This document shows, in pieces, positions 34,342 through 43,962 of a DNA stretch of 64,000 nucleotides (position 1 is its first letter; the number at the start of each line of letters is the position of its first letter). The notes below the pieces were generated by a model. It was not told the origin of the DNA and ran no database searches. It was given only the letters and a program-made list of their open reading frames with translations. A program made the translations under genes and the position numbers. The stretch lies in NCBI RefSeq assembly GCF_049680855.1, contig NZ_JBMPGS010000001.1:806001-870000 (forward strand). The letters run 5' to 3'. This DNA is from Salinimicrobium sp049680855 (GTDB lineage Bacteria > Bacteroidota > Bacteroidia > Flavobacteriales > Flavobacteriaceae).

Positions 34342-35928
34342 ATGAGAAACTATATAAAATATTTAGGAATTTTGGCTTTGGGAATGGTGGCCTGTGAGCC
34401 TGAATTTGAAAATCCTGTAGATGAGCAGGATGCGTACACCAGTGGGGAAGCAGATTTCTCTAATTACGTGGCTTTGGGAAATTCCCTTACGGCGGGTTAT
34501 GCAGATAATGCACTTTATATCACCGGACAGGAAAATTCGTATCCAAACATCTTGGCGATGCAATTCGCGAAAGTGCAGGCAACCAATGAATTCCGGATTC
34601 CTTACATGGCAGATAATGCCGGAGGATTGCTTTTGGGAGGTCAGCAAATTACGGCCAATAGGAGAGTTCTTTCCTTTGATGCGCGAGGTAACCCTATGCC
34701 TGCCGTATACGCCGGAACTGCTACCACAGAGATTACCAATACATTGGAAGGACCATTTAATAACCTTGGTGCACCGGGAGCAAAAGTGTACCATCTTGGA
34801 TTTGAAGGTTATGGTAATGTAGAGGGTGTGGCAACGGGAATGGCAAATCCATATTTTGCACGTTTTGCCTCCTCACCAAATGCTTCGATCATAGCTGATG
34901 CGGTAGCTCAAAACCCAACTTTTTTCAGCCTTTGGATTGGAAATAATGATGTGCTGGGTTATGCTACTTCGGGTGGTGTAGGAATTTATCAGGAGGATCC
35001 AACAGTGAGTCCTACGATGTATGGATCCAATGATATTACAAACCCTATTGTTTTTGCTTCTGCTTATTCAGGTTTAGTAACTGCACTTACCGAAGGCGGA
35101 GCAGAAGGAGTTTTAATTAATATTCCAGACGTGACCGATGTTCCATTCTTTACAACGGTGCCTTACGCGCCGCTTGATCCAACCAATCCTGATTTCGGTC
35201 CGCAAATCCCAACCTTAAATGCCACTTTTGGATCTTTAAATCAGGCGTTTGCTGTTTTAGGTGTGCCAGAGAGATCGATTGTGTTTTCTGAAACTGCTGC
35301 CAGTGCTGTGGTTGTTAAAGATGAATCTTTGCAGAACCTTTCTGAAGATATCACTCGGGTACTTATGGGCGGCGGACTTGACCAGGCGACTGCAACTATT
35401 TACGGAATGCAGTTTGGGCAGGCAAGACAGGCCACTGCAGAAGATCTTATTCCTTTAACCAGCTCAGGAGCTATTGGGGTTTTAAATGAAGACAGAATGC
35501 AGGCCTTAATGGCAATGGGAGTGCCGCAGGAAACTGCAGGAATGCTTTCTGTGAATGGAGTTTCCTATCCTTTGGAAGATCAGCATGTTTTAACAATGGA
35601 TGAGCAGGCAAAGGTGGCCGTGGCTACTTCCGCATACAATCAAACGATACAGGATCTTGCCCAGGCTAATAATCTGGTTTTTGTTGATGCAGCTGCCATG
35701 TTGAGCGACGTTGCCGGTGGCGGGATCGCTTTTGATGCGGGTATGGTAACTTCTACTTATGTTACTGGTGGCGCTTTTTCTCTTGATGGAGTTCATTTGA
35801 CCCCAAGAGGATATGCTTTGGTTGCCAATAAAATTATTGAGGAAGTAAATGAAACTTACAATGCAACGGTACCTAAAGTGAACATTGGAAATTATCCCAC
35901 AGTTACACCTAGTAATAATGTAAACTAG
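34342..35928 (+). CDS. SGNH/GDSL-type hydrolase lipoprotein
   Basis: A 528-residue lipoprotein with the lipobox LGMVAC (Cys18) and an SGNH hydrolase fold. Block I is VALGNSLTAGYAD with the nucleophile Ser, the Asn block is LWIGNNDVLGY, and the catalytic Asp/His pair is LDGVHLTPRGYALVAN. Its substrates are probably lipids or acylated glycans. It follows a FadL-type porin and ends with a strong terminator, so the two genes form a probable lipid-scavenging unit. Confidence 0.85.
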   Translation: MRNYIKYLGILALGMVACEPEFENPVDEQDAYTSGEADFSNYVALGNSLTAGYADNALYITGQENSYPNILAMQFAKVQATNEFRIPYMADNAGGLLLGGQQITANRRVLSFDARGNPMPAVYAGTATTEITNTLEGPFNNLGAPGAKVYHLGFEGYGNVEGVATGMANPYFARFASSPNASIIADAVAQNPTFFSLWIGNNDVLGYATSGGVGIYQEDPTVSPTMYGSNDITNPIVFASAYSGLVTALTEGGAEGVLINIPDVTDVPFFTTVPYAPLDPTNPDFGPQIPTLNATFGSLNQAFAVLGVPERSIVFSETAASAVVVKDESLQNLSEDITRVLMGGGLDQATATIYGMQFGQARQATAEDLIPLTSSGAIGVLNEDRMQALMAMGVPQETAGMLSVNGVSYPLEDQHVLTMDEQAKVAVATSAYNQTIQDLAQANNLVFVDAAAMLSDVAGGGIAFDAGMVTSTYVTGGAFSLDGVHLTPRGYALVANKIIEEVNETYNATVPKVNIGNYPTVTPSNNVN

Positions 35929-35954
35929 GTATAAAACACCATTTTTGAATATAC

Positions 35955-35983
35955 AAAGGCGCCGTCTCCCGGCGCTTTTTTTA
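35955..35983 (+). terminator. Terminator after SGNH lipoprotein
   Basis: GCGCCG, loop TCTCC, CGGCGC, then seven T. Confidence 0.85.
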
Positions 35984-36067
35984 TGGAGCGGGATAAACCT
36001 AAATCACTGCATCACTCCATAACAGCATCACAAATATTTCTTATCTTCGGTTAAAAACTATTCAAAA

Positions 36068-36409
36068 ATGATATTTATCTTCAGAATTTTATTGACCGGT
36101 ATTTTAGTGGTGTTGCTGTCTAAGTTTCTTCCGGGAGTGGTGGTAGATGGCTACTGGACCGCTATCATAGTTGCCCTCGTGCTCGCGTTGCTAAATCTAA
36201 TCGTAAAGCCAATTCTTATTCTTTTTACCCTTCCCGTTACAATTGTTACCCTTGGCTTATTTCTATTTGTGATTAACGCCATTATAGTGCTGCTTGCAGA
36301 TTCTTTTGTAGGTGGTTTTGATGTCTCGGGATTCTGGATTGCATTGTTATTCAGCATACTTCTATCTCTTTTTCAGTCGGTCGTGTTTTCTCTTATAGAA
36401 AAGGATTGA
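36068..36409 (+). CDS. Phage holin family 4-type membrane protein
   Basis: A 113-residue protein with about four membrane helices, matching the PhageHol4_2 family (DUF-type, widespread in bacterial chromosomes and not phage-associated). Typical text is LVVLLSKFLPGVVVDGYWTA and ALLNLIVKPILILFTLPVT. It is a single gene, with a weak TATCTTCG box upstream at 36042-36049. The function is unknown. Confidence 0.8.
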   Translation: MIFIFRILLTGILVVLLSKFLPGVVVDGYWTAIIVALVLALLNLIVKPILILFTLPVTIVTLGLFLFVINAIIVLLADSFVGGFDVSGFWIALLFSILLSLFQSVVFSLIEKD

Positions 36410-36439
36410 GAGACTTCTGAAATTCAGTAATTTGAAACT

Positions 36440-36470
36440 TTGTAATGCTCTTAAAAAAGTTGTACTTTTG
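36440..36470 (+). promoter_or_regulatory. Promoter of tig
   Basis: TTG at 36440-36442, 20 bp, TACTTTTG at 36463-36470; the start codon lies 27 bases on. Confidence 0.65.
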
Positions 36471-36496
36471 CACACCAATTTTTATAAGAGTTTATA

Positions 36497-37822
36497 ATGA
36501 ATATAACGAGAGAGAACATTGACGAGCTGAATGCTGTTGTAAAGGTAGATATCGCCAGAGAAGACTACAGCGGTAAAGTTGAAAAAGTACTTAAAGATTA
36601 CCGTAAAAATGCGAACATTCCAGGTTTTAGAAAAGGCCATGTGCCAATGGGAATGGTGAAGAAGCAGTACGGGAAAGCTGTATTGGTAGATGAGGTGAAT
36701 AAGATGCTTCAAGATGCCCTTAATAAATATCTTACCGAAGAGAAGCTGGATGTTCTTGGAAATCCGCTTCCAAAGGAGCAGGATAATTTTGATTGGGATA
36801 GTGATAACTACTCTTTTGAGTTTGAGCTTGGCCTTTCTCCGGAATTTGATGTGGATCTCAACAATGAAAAAGCCATCACTCATTATAAGATCGTGGCCGG
36901 TGAGGAAATGATCGACAACCAAATAAAAACTATTCAGAAGCAATACGGAAAACTGGTTTCTAAAGAGGAAGTGGAAAGAAAAGAAGACCAGGTTGCCGGT
37001 ACCTTCAAAAATGAAGCTGAAGGAATCGATAATAGCACTACTTTGTCTCTTGACAAGCTAAAGAACGAAGATGATCAAAAGAAGTTCATTGGGAAAAAAG
37101 TAGGTGACGTTGTAACACTTAACACCAAAGACCTTTTTGAAGATGAGCACGATCTTATGGAAGTGCTTAAGGTAGATCACGATAAAGTACACGGTTTGGA
37201 GGTTGAAGTAGAATTTACTATTTCTGAAATCAACCAACAGGAACTTGCAGATCTTGACCAGGAATTGTTTGACAAGCTCTTCGGAAAAGGAGAAGTAACT
37301 TCTGTGACTGAGCTTAAAGAAAAGATCAAAGAAGACGCAGGAAAGCAGTTTGAGCAGCAAAGCGATCAGCAATTACTCAACGATGTGACCGAAATGTTGA
37401 TCGAAAATACACAGTTCGACCTTCCAAAGGAATTTCTTCAAAAATGGATTCAAACAGCAGGCGAGAAGCCAATGAATGCTGAAGAAGCCAAAGAAGAATA
37501 TGAAAAGAGTGAAAAAGGACTACGTTTCCAATTGATAGAGGGAAAATTGATCAAGGAGAATGACCTTCAGGTGCAGTTCGAAGATCTTATGACTTTTGCA
37601 AAAGATCGCATTAAGGAGCAAATGGCACAATTCGGCCAAATGAACCCAGAAGATAAGGAACTTGAAGATATCGCTAAAAGAGTACTTTCAAACCAGGATG
37701 AGGTAAAGCGTTTGTCAGAGCAGTTGATGAACCAGAAGTTGCTTAACCTGTACAAGGAGAAAGTAAATCTGGAGCCAAAAGAAGTAACATACGAAGAATT
37801 TGTTAAAGAGGTTTATCAATAA
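36497..37822 (+). CDS. tig: Trigger factor
   Basis: Ribosome-associated chaperone that receives nascent chains. The 441 residues comprise the N-terminal ribosome-binding domain (about 1-130, with the tail motif GFRKGHVPMGMVKKQYG), a degenerate FKBP-like domain (about 150-240), and the C-terminal helical arms. The PPIase domain is divergent, as is usual in Bacteroidetes. It lies just before clpP and clpX, the common tig-clpP-clpX order, with a hairpin at 37850-37884 between. Confidence 0.94.
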   Translation: MNITRENIDELNAVVKVDIAREDYSGKVEKVLKDYRKNANIPGFRKGHVPMGMVKKQYGKAVLVDEVNKMLQDALNKYLTEEKLDVLGNPLPKEQDNFDWDSDNYSFEFELGLSPEFDVDLNNEKAITHYKIVAGEEMIDNQIKTIQKQYGKLVSKEEVERKEDQVAGTFKNEAEGIDNSTTLSLDKLKNEDDQKKFIGKKVGDVVTLNTKDLFEDEHDLMEVLKVDHDKVHGLEVEVEFTISEINQQELADLDQELFDKLFGKGEVTSVTELKEKIKEDAGKQFEQQSDQQLLNDVTEMLIENTQFDLPKEFLQKWIQTAGEKPMNAEEAKEEYEKSEKGLRFQLIEGKLIKENDLQVQFEDLMTFAKDRIKEQMAQFGQMNPEDKELEDIAKRVLSNQDEVKRLSEQLMNQKLLNLYKEKVNLEPKEVTYEEFVKEVYQ

Positions 37823-37849
37823 ACTTTTCGTAAATAAATACTTATCTTT

Positions 37850-37884
37850 AAGGCGTTATACCAAATCTGGTTAACGCCTTTTTT
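37850..37884 (+). terminator. Terminator between tig and clpP
   Basis: AAGGCGTTA pairs with TAACGCCTT, then TTTT. It probably attenuates rather than fully separates the genes. Confidence 0.75.
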
Positions 37885-37951
37885 AGCAAATAATAACAAT
37901 GAAATCCTGGCCCGGCAATGTATCGGGAAAGGAGATCAAATGGAAAAATTT

Positions 37952-38626
37952 ATGGATTACGGTAAAGAATTTGAAAAATACGCGACCAAGCACCACGGCA
38001 TCAATAGTAATTATTATAACCAGATAGTAAGCAGCATGATGCCACAGGGGATGACCCCTAATATTATTGAAGAACGCCAGATGAACATTGCGATCTTTGA
38101 TGTTTTTTCCAGATTGATGATGGACCGCATTATCTTTTTGGGTACAGGAATAAATGATCAGGTAGCAAATATTATCCAGGCGCAGCTATTATTTCTGGAA
38201 AGTACAGATGCATCAAAAGACATACAAATCTATATAAATTCTCCCGGCGGAAGCGTTTATGCAGGATTGGGAATCTACGATACCATGCAGTTCATCAAGC
38301 CAGATGTGGCAACTATTTGTACCGGGATGGCAGCTTCTATGGGAGCAGTTCTGCTTTGCGCAGGAGAGAAAGGAAAGCGCAGCGGATTACCACATTCCCG
38401 AGTGATGATTCACCAGCCTCTTGGTGGTGCGCAGGGACAGGCGAGTGATATTGAAATCACAGCACGTGAGATTATTACGCTTAAGAAGGAATTGTATGAG
38501 ATCATTGCCAAACATTCAGGGCAGCCTTACGAAAAGATTGAGGAAGATAGTGACAGAGATTACTGGATGAAAGCTGATAAGGCTTTGGAATATGGTATGA
38601 TTGATGAGGTTCTAAAAAGGAGCTAG
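37952..38626 (+). CDS. clpP: ATP-dependent Clp protease proteolytic subunit
   Basis: Serine protease barrel that degrades substrates fed by ClpX. The start at 37952 gives 224 residues; an ATG at 37940 adds four. The catalytic Ser is in CTGMAASMGAVLLCAG, the catalytic His in RVMIHQPLGGAQGQ, and the Asp in the EITAREI-adjacent helix region. IYINSPGGSVYAGLGIYDTM is the oxyanion segment. clpX follows 60 bases later. Confidence 0.96.
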   Translation: MDYGKEFEKYATKHHGINSNYYNQIVSSMMPQGMTPNIIEERQMNIAIFDVFSRLMMDRIIFLGTGINDQVANIIQAQLLFLESTDASKDIQIYINSPGGSVYAGLGIYDTMQFIKPDVATICTGMAASMGAVLLCAGEKGKRSGLPHSRVMIHQPLGGAQGQASDIEITAREIITLKKELYEIIAKHSGQPYEKIEEDSDRDYWMKADKALEYGMIDEVLKRS

Positions 38627-38686
38627 TTTTAGTGCTCTAAAAAAGATGAAAAAGAATCCCATTTTTGGGACATATATTGAATTGCT

Positions 38687-39919
38687 ATGGCAAAAGATGA
38701 ATTAGAATGTTCTTTCTGCGGAAGGAAAAAACCCGAAACCAACCTTCTTATTGCAGGATTGGACGCACATATTTGCGATCGCTGTATTGAGCAGGCACAC
38801 GGTATTGTTTTAGAAGAATCAAAGCAGGAAGACACCAGTGAGCTTACTTCAGAACTGAAGCTGAGAAAACCTCAGGCTATAAAGGCCTTTTTGGATAATT
38901 ACGTAATTGGTCAGGAGCACACGAAAAAGGTGCTTTCTGTAGCAGTTTACAATCATTATAAAAGATTGCTGCAACCGGCATCAGATGATGAGATCGAGAT
39001 CCAGAAAAGTAATATCGTTATGGTGGGAGAAACCGGAACCGGTAAGACTCTCATGGCCAAAACCATTGCAAAGATGCTTAATGTGCCGCTGGCCATTGTA
39101 GATGCAACGGTTTTGACCGAAGCTGGTTACGTGGGGGAAGATGTGGAAAGCATTTTAACCCGACTTCTTCAGGCTGCAGATTATAATCTCGAAAAAGCAC
39201 AGCATGGGATCGTTTTTATTGATGAGATAGACAAGATCGCACGTAAGAGCGACAATCCTTCTATTACAAGAGACGTTTCCGGGGAAGGAGTGCAGCAGGC
39301 ACTATTGAAGTTGCTTGAGGGTACTACGGTGAATGTGCCGCCAAAAGGAGGAAGAAAACATCCAGATCAAAAGTTCATTGAAGTGGATACCGAAAACATC
39401 CTTTTTGTGACCGGTGGGGCTTTTGATGGAATTGAGCGAAACATCAGTAAACGTCTAAACATGCAGGCTGTTGGCTTTAGTGCTTCCAAGAGTGACGATA
39501 AGGTAGAACGCGATAACCTCTTGAAATACATTATTCCGAAAGATTTAAAAGATTTCGGATTGATCCCTGAAATTATTGGTCGTCTTCCGGTATTGACGCA
39601 TATGAATCCGCTGGATAAAGAAACACTTCGATCTATTTTGACAGAACCTAAAAATGCCATTATTAAACAATATCAAAAGTTGTTTGAAATGGATGATATT
39701 GAATTCACTATTACCGATGAAGCTTTAGATTTTATTGTAGAGAAAGCAATAGAATATAAACTAGGTGCCCGTGGATTAAGATCCCTGTGTGAAGCGATCC
39801 TTACAGATGCCATGTTTGAGCTGCCTGAGAGCAACAACAACAAACTGGAAGTCGATAGGGAATATGCAGAGCAGAAACTCGACAAATCAGGTATTAAGAA
39901 ACTGCGTGCGGCTTCTTAA
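38687..39919 (+). CDS. clpX: ATP-dependent Clp protease ATP-binding subunit ClpX
   Basis: AAA+ unfoldase partner of ClpP. The 410 residues begin with a four-cysteine zinc domain (CSFCGRK and CDRCIEQ), then the AAA+ module with Walker A GETGTGKTLMAK, Walker B IVFIDEIDKIA, and pore loop GYVGEDVES. The C-terminal small domain contains AIEYKLGARGLRSLCEAIL. A strong terminator follows. Confidence 0.97.
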   Translation: MAKDELECSFCGRKKPETNLLIAGLDAHICDRCIEQAHGIVLEESKQEDTSELTSELKLRKPQAIKAFLDNYVIGQEHTKKVLSVAVYNHYKRLLQPASDDEIEIQKSNIVMVGETGTGKTLMAKTIAKMLNVPLAIVDATVLTEAGYVGEDVESILTRLLQAADYNLEKAQHGIVFIDEIDKIARKSDNPSITRDVSGEGVQQALLKLLEGTTVNVPPKGGRKHPDQKFIEVDTENILFVTGGAFDGIERNISKRLNMQAVGFSASKSDDKVERDNLLKYIIPKDLKDFGLIPEIIGRLPVLTHMNPLDKETLRSILTEPKNAIIKQYQKLFEMDDIEFTITDEALDFIVEKAIEYKLGARGLRSLCEAILTDAMFELPESNNNKLEVDREYAEQKLDKSGIKKLRAAS

Positions 39920-40283
39920 AAGAAACTGAAAGGAAATAGCTTCAAAAATGACATTTTTGGAGCAATATTTAAAAACCATCCGAAGCTTCGGATGGTTTTT
40001 TTTGCTTCTAAATTCAACAAAGAAAAATAGGATTATACTAAACTTTCTTTATTCATAACAATGGATTCAAGAACTTTTCTCGCGTCCATTAACCAAAAAT
40101 TATCGTCGGAGATTGAACAATGACTTCATAAAATATCTAAAATAAAAAAAACATGAGCCGCTGAAAATTAGTAATTTAGCATAAAATTTATATGTCTTTA
40201 TTGGAGTTTCGAGCTTTGTAGTTCTTCAGGCTTCTCGGGTGCGCAATTTTAGACGCTATTGATTTTACTGAAAATTGCATCAA
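39920..40283 (+). other. Intergenic region after clpX
   Basis: 364 bases with the clpX terminator (39971-40002), then AT-rich DNA in which I see no gene, repeat or consensus promoter. A 20-codon frame from ATG 40062 is not convincing. Confidence 0.5.
39971..40002 (+). terminator. Terminator after clpX
   Basis: AAAACCATCCGAAG directly followed by its complement CTTCGGATGGTTTT and a T run. Confidence 0.85.
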
Positions 40284-41045
40284 ATGATAAAATTCTTCAG
40301 GAGAATAAGGCAAAACTTACTTGCCGAAAACAGGTTCAGGAAATACCTGGTGTATGCCTTTGGGGAAATATTCCTGGTAGTAATTGGAATTTTGATTGCT
40401 CTTGCCATTAATAATTGGAATCAAAACCGCATTAACAGGGAAACTGAGCGTTCTTATTTAGCGGGTTTAAGAGAAGAATTTGAGGTAAGCCGATTGAAGC
40501 TACAGGAACTAATTTCTGTGAACAGAAAGAGCTACAATGGAGCCAGGAAGATTCTCAAAATTACTGCTAATGAAAAATTACCTTCCGAAAAGGAGTTTTC
40601 TTTATTGTTGTATCATAGCTTCTCTTCAGATGTAGCATTTAACCCGAACAATTCTCTTTTAAGAGAGATGATAAATTCAGGGAATCTTCAAAAAATATCC
40701 AGCACGCGGTTGAGAATTGAATTAACCAATTGGTTCGCTACTTTAGAAGATATTACAAGACAGGAACGAGAACTGGCAATTCAGAGAGAAAAGATTTTGG
40801 ACATGTTTCGCTCCAATAACAGCAGTTTAAGTACAATTTTGGAGCATGCTGGGATAATTGATGAAATGAACTTGCCAAAGCAGGAAGGCCAGGTTGGCAA
40901 CCTTGATCTTTTATCTTCCAAAGAATTTGAGAACAACATTCTCATGTTCATCATTACAAGTCATGCTACAGAAAATGCCCATTACATGCCATTAATGAGG
41001 GATTTGGAGGGCATTCTTGTCCTGGTAAATCAAGAGTTACATTGA
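40284..41045 (+). CDS. DUF6090 family membrane-anchored protein
   Basis: A 253-residue protein starting at ATG 40284. It begins MIKFFRRIRQNLLAENRFRKY, followed by one membrane helix (about 24-42, GEIFLVVIGILIALAINNW), then helical, mostly soluble sequence. This N-terminus is the hallmark of the DUF6090 family, which is abundant in flavobacteria and of unknown function. It stands alone, with no close neighbour on the same strand. Confidence 0.85.
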   Translation: MIKFFRRIRQNLLAENRFRKYLVYAFGEIFLVVIGILIALAINNWNQNRINRETERSYLAGLREEFEVSRLKLQELISVNRKSYNGARKILKITANEKLPSEKEFSLLLYHSFSSDVAFNPNNSLLREMINSGNLQKISSTRLRIELTNWFATLEDITRQERELAIQREKILDMFRSNNSSLSTILEHAGIIDEMNLPKQEGQVGNLDLLSSKEFENNILMFIITSHATENAHYMPLMRDLEGILVLVNQELH

Positions 41046-41155
41046 CTTTTATCTTAAAAACTTGAGATAAACTTTCTGATTTTCAGAACATAAAATGAAT
41101 TTCAAATTTTCTATCTTAGAACTTCATTAAATAATTTTTCCTGAAAATCTTTGTT

Positions 41156-41611
41156 ATGAGAGAATTACAGATAAAAACTGCCTTGCAAATCTCCCGGTCA
41201 CCACAAGAAGTATTTGAAGCTGTGGTTGACCCCAAGCAAATGTCTAACTATTTTATTTCTGAAAGCAGCGGCAGAATGGAGGAGGGGAGAACCCTTGAAT
41301 GGAAATTCCCTGAATTTGAAGATTCCGCTGAAATTAAAGTGGTGGAATTGATTCCGCAGGAGTATGTCTCTTTTCTTTGGGAAGGAGCTAAAAATAAGAA
41401 ACTGCTGGTGGAAATGACCTTTTTGGAAATGCCTAATGAATCTACTCTTTTAAGGATCACCGAAGGGAAAATGGAAGATGATGAAGCGGGATTAAAATGG
41501 CTGGGTCAGAATACTGAAGGTTGGGCGAACTTTCTCGCCTGTCTAAAAGCTTACCTCGAGTACGGTGTCAATCTTCGCAAAGGCGCCTTTGATTTTATGA
41601 GGGAAAATTAA
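41156..41611 (+). CDS. SRPBCC (AHSA1-like) family protein
   Basis: A 151-residue START/Bet v1-like fold protein: KTALQISRSPQEVFEAVVDPKQMSNYF at the start, WKFPEFEDSAEIKVVE mid-way, and a C-terminal helix ending WANFLACLKAYLEYGVNLR. The family binds hydrophobic ligands or modulates Hsp90-like ATPases; the role here is unknown. It lies between DUF6090 and the convergent groEL. Confidence 0.85.
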   Translation: MRELQIKTALQISRSPQEVFEAVVDPKQMSNYFISESSGRMEEGRTLEWKFPEFEDSAEIKVVELIPQEYVSFLWEGAKNKKLLVEMTFLEMPNESTLLRITEGKMEDDEAGLKWLGQNTEGWANFLACLKAYLEYGVNLRKGAFDFMREN

Positions 41612-41737
41612 GTATAGCATCCAAAAATGATGTTGTGAGCAAGCATTGTAAAATAATTTTTCTGAAAAGATCTGAAAGCTCTGCCGTGAGAAGCTTTTGA
41701 AAAAGAGGTTGAAAAATGCCATTTTAGAAGCCTGGCT

Positions 41738-41775
41738 AACTGAAAGAACAAAAAAACCCGCTTCAATGCAGAAGC
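41738..41775 (-). terminator. Terminator after groEL
   Basis: AACCCGCTTC and GAAGCGGGTT around a 6-base loop, flanked by A and T runs; it can act on either strand. Confidence 0.8.
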
Positions 41776-41806
41776 GGGTTTTTAAAGGTTGTACCACCAG
41801 AATAGA

Positions 41807-43447
41807 TTACATCATTCCTGGCATTCCACCGCCGCCCATTGGAGGCATTCCACCGCCACCAGCGTTGTCTTCTTTAATGTCTGTCAAAGCACATTCGGTA
41901 GTAAGAATCATTCCTGAAACTGAAGCTGCATTTTCCAATGCTACTCTCGTTACTTTCTTAGGATCAATAATACCTGCTTTCAACATATCTACAAAAGAAT
42001 CTGTTTTGGCGTCATAACCATAGTTGTCCTTACCTTCCAGAACTTTATTGATTACAACAGAACCTTCACCACCGGCATTTTCAACGATGGTTCTAAGCGG
42101 AGCTTCGATTGCACGATTCACGATTTGTATACCTGTGCCTTCATCGGCATTGGTAGCCTCAAGGCTAGCAAGTACAGCTTTTGCGCGAACAAGGGCTACA
42201 CCACCACCGGCAACAATTCCTTCTTCAACTGCAGCTCGTGTTGCATGAAGTGCATCATCTACACGGTCTTTCTTCTCTTTCATTTCTACTTCTGAAGCGG
42301 CACCTACATAAAGTACGGCAACTCCACCGGCTAGTTTAGCCAATCGCTCCTGAAGTTTTTCCTTATCATAATCTGAAGTGGTAGTTTCAATCTGCGCTTT
42401 GATCTGGTTTACACGGCCTTTAATTTGCTCATTGTCACCGGCGCCATTTACAACAGTAGTATTGTCTTTGTCAATAGCTACCTTTTCTGCAGTACCTAAT
42501 TGATCAATAGTCGCGTTTTCTAAAGTAAATCCTCTTTCTTCAGAAATTACTGTACCACCTGTCAAGATTGCGATATCTTCAAGCATTGCTTTTCTTCGGT
42601 CACCAAATCCTGGTGCCTTCACAGCAGCAATTTTAAGAGATCCTCTAAGTTTATTTACAACCAAAGTTGCAAGAGCTTCCCCGTCAACGTCTTCAGCAAT
42701 GATCAAAAGAGGCTTTCCAGATTGAGCAACAGGCTCAAGTACCGGTAAAAGGTCTTTCATCGCAGAGATCTTCTTATCATAAATAAGGATGTAAGGATCT
42801 TCAAGATCTGCAGTCATTTTCTCACTGTTGGTCACGAAGTAAGGAGAAAGGTAACCGCGGTCAAACTGCATTCCTTCCACAACATCTACATAAGTTTCAG
42901 TTCCTTTAGCTTCTTCTACAGTAATTACTCCTTCTTTTCCAACTTTTCCGAAGGCCTGAGCGATAAGATCTCCAATTTGGTCATCGTTGTTAGCAGAAAT
43001 TGAAGCAACCTGCTTTATTTTTTCTGAAGAATCTCCAACTTGCTGAGTCTGGTCTTTTAGGTTTGCTACCAAAGCCTCTACCGCTTTGTCAATTCCTCTT
43101 TTAAGATCCATTGGGTTTGCACCCGCAGCAACGTTTTTAAGTCCTTCTTTTACGATCGCTTGTGCTAAAACTGTAGCGGTAGTTGTACCGTCACCAGCAA
43201 GGTCATTGGTTTTGGAAGCAACTTCCTTCACCATCTGTGCGCCCATGTTCTCAAGAGCGTCTTCAAGTTCAATTTCTTTTGCAACAGTAACACCATCTTT
43301 TGTCACTACAGGAGCACCAAAAGATTTACTGATGATGACATTACGGCCTTTAGGCCCTAAAGTTACTTTTACTGCGTTTGCCAATGCATCCACACCCCGT
43401 TTAATACCGTCACGTGCTTCAATGTCAAATCGTATGTCTTTTGCCAT
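41807..43447 (-). CDS. groL: 60 kDa chaperonin GroEL
   Basis: ATP-dependent folding chamber subunit. The 546 residues include the nucleotide motif DGTTTATVLAQAIV, GFGDRRKAMLEDIAILTGG, and the flexible GGM-rich tail (GGGGMPPMGGGGMPGMM). It lies 95 bases after groES on the same strand. Confidence 0.98.
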   Translation of the reverse strand: MAKDIRFDIEARDGIKRGVDALANAVKVTLGPKGRNVIISKSFGAPVVTKDGVTVAKEIELEDALENMGAQMVKEVASKTNDLAGDGTTTATVLAQAIVKEGLKNVAAGANPMDLKRGIDKAVEALVANLKDQTQQVGDSSEKIKQVASISANNDDQIGDLIAQAFGKVGKEGVITVEEAKGTETYVDVVEGMQFDRGYLSPYFVTNSEKMTADLEDPYILIYDKKISAMKDLLPVLEPVAQSGKPLLIIAEDVDGEALATLVVNKLRGSLKIAAVKAPGFGDRRKAMLEDIAILTGGTVISEERGFTLENATIDQLGTAEKVAIDKDNTTVVNGAGDNEQIKGRVNQIKAQIETTTSDYDKEKLQERLAKLAGGVAVLYVGAASEVEMKEKKDRVDDALHATRAAVEEGIVAGGGVALVRAKAVLASLEATNADEGTGIQIVNRAIEAPLRTIVENAGGEGSVVINKVLEGKDNYGYDAKTDSFVDMLKAGIIDPKKVTRVALENAASVSGMILTTECALTDIKEDNAGGGGMPPMGGGGMPGMM

Positions 43448-43542
43448 TTTTTAAATTTTTAATCATTTCCGCGAAAGCGGAAATCTGCTTGTTAGTTAAT
43501 TATTTTTTCAAAATCCTCCTGCGGTTGCAGGACGCGATGAAT

Positions 43543-43818
43543 TTATACGACAGCAAGAATGTCATCCTCTCTCATCATAAGGTAATCTTTACCTTCCAGC
43601 TTAAGTTCGGTACCCGAATACTTTCCGTAAAGAACCGTGTCACCAACTTTTACGGTCATGTCATGGTCTTTTTTACCGCCACCAACTGCAACTACTTTTC
43701 CTTTTTGTGGTTTTTCTTTTGCAGTTTCCGGAATGTAAATTCCTGAGGCAGTTTGAGTTTCTGCTGCTTCAGGCTCAACAAGTACTCTGTCTGAAAGAGG
43801 TTTAATGTTTAGTGCCAT
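43543..43818 (-). CDS. groES: 10 kDa co-chaperonin GroES
   Basis: Lid of the GroEL chamber. The 91 residues show LNIKPLSDRVLVEPEAAE, the mobile-loop region TQTASGIYIPETAKEKPQKG, and DTVLYGKYSGTELKLEG. No CIRCE element is visible upstream. A sigma-54-like sequence lies at about 43870-43885 on the minus strand. Confidence 0.98.
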   Translation of the reverse strand: MALNIKPLSDRVLVEPEAAETQTASGIYIPETAKEKPQKGKVVAVGGGKKDHDMTVKVGDTVLYGKYSGTELKLEGKDYLMMREDDILAVV

Positions 43819-43910
43819 TTTACAAATGTATTTTAGTTAATTAAATTTTGTTTTGAGTAGGCATTAAGACGAAAATTGTGCCAGCTCAGAAAAGCTGCCA
43901 TTTAGCAAAA

Positions 43911-43943
43911 AAAAATGCCAGCTTGTCATAAGCTGGCATTTCA
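43911..43943 (-). terminator. Terminator after secG
   Basis: AAATGCCAGCTT, loop, AAGCTGGCATTT (43913-43941), followed on the minus strand by a run of T. Confidence 0.85.
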
Positions 43944-43962
43944 TATATAAAAGAAATCTTTT

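Noticed and set aside
36068..36409. Holin-like protein as a sign of prophage
   Set aside because: This family is common in bacterial chromosomes, and no other phage gene is near.
36482..36943. 153-codon frame antisense to trigger factor
   Set aside because: Entirely inside tig on the opposite strand; composition is that of reversed AT-rich coding DNA.
40062..40124. 20-codon frame after clpX
   Set aside because: No start context, motif or neighbour; chance frame in AT-rich DNA.
41697..42248. Open frames antisense to the groEL 3' part
   Set aside because: They mirror the strongly biased groEL codons and lie wholly within the real gene; no independent start or motif.
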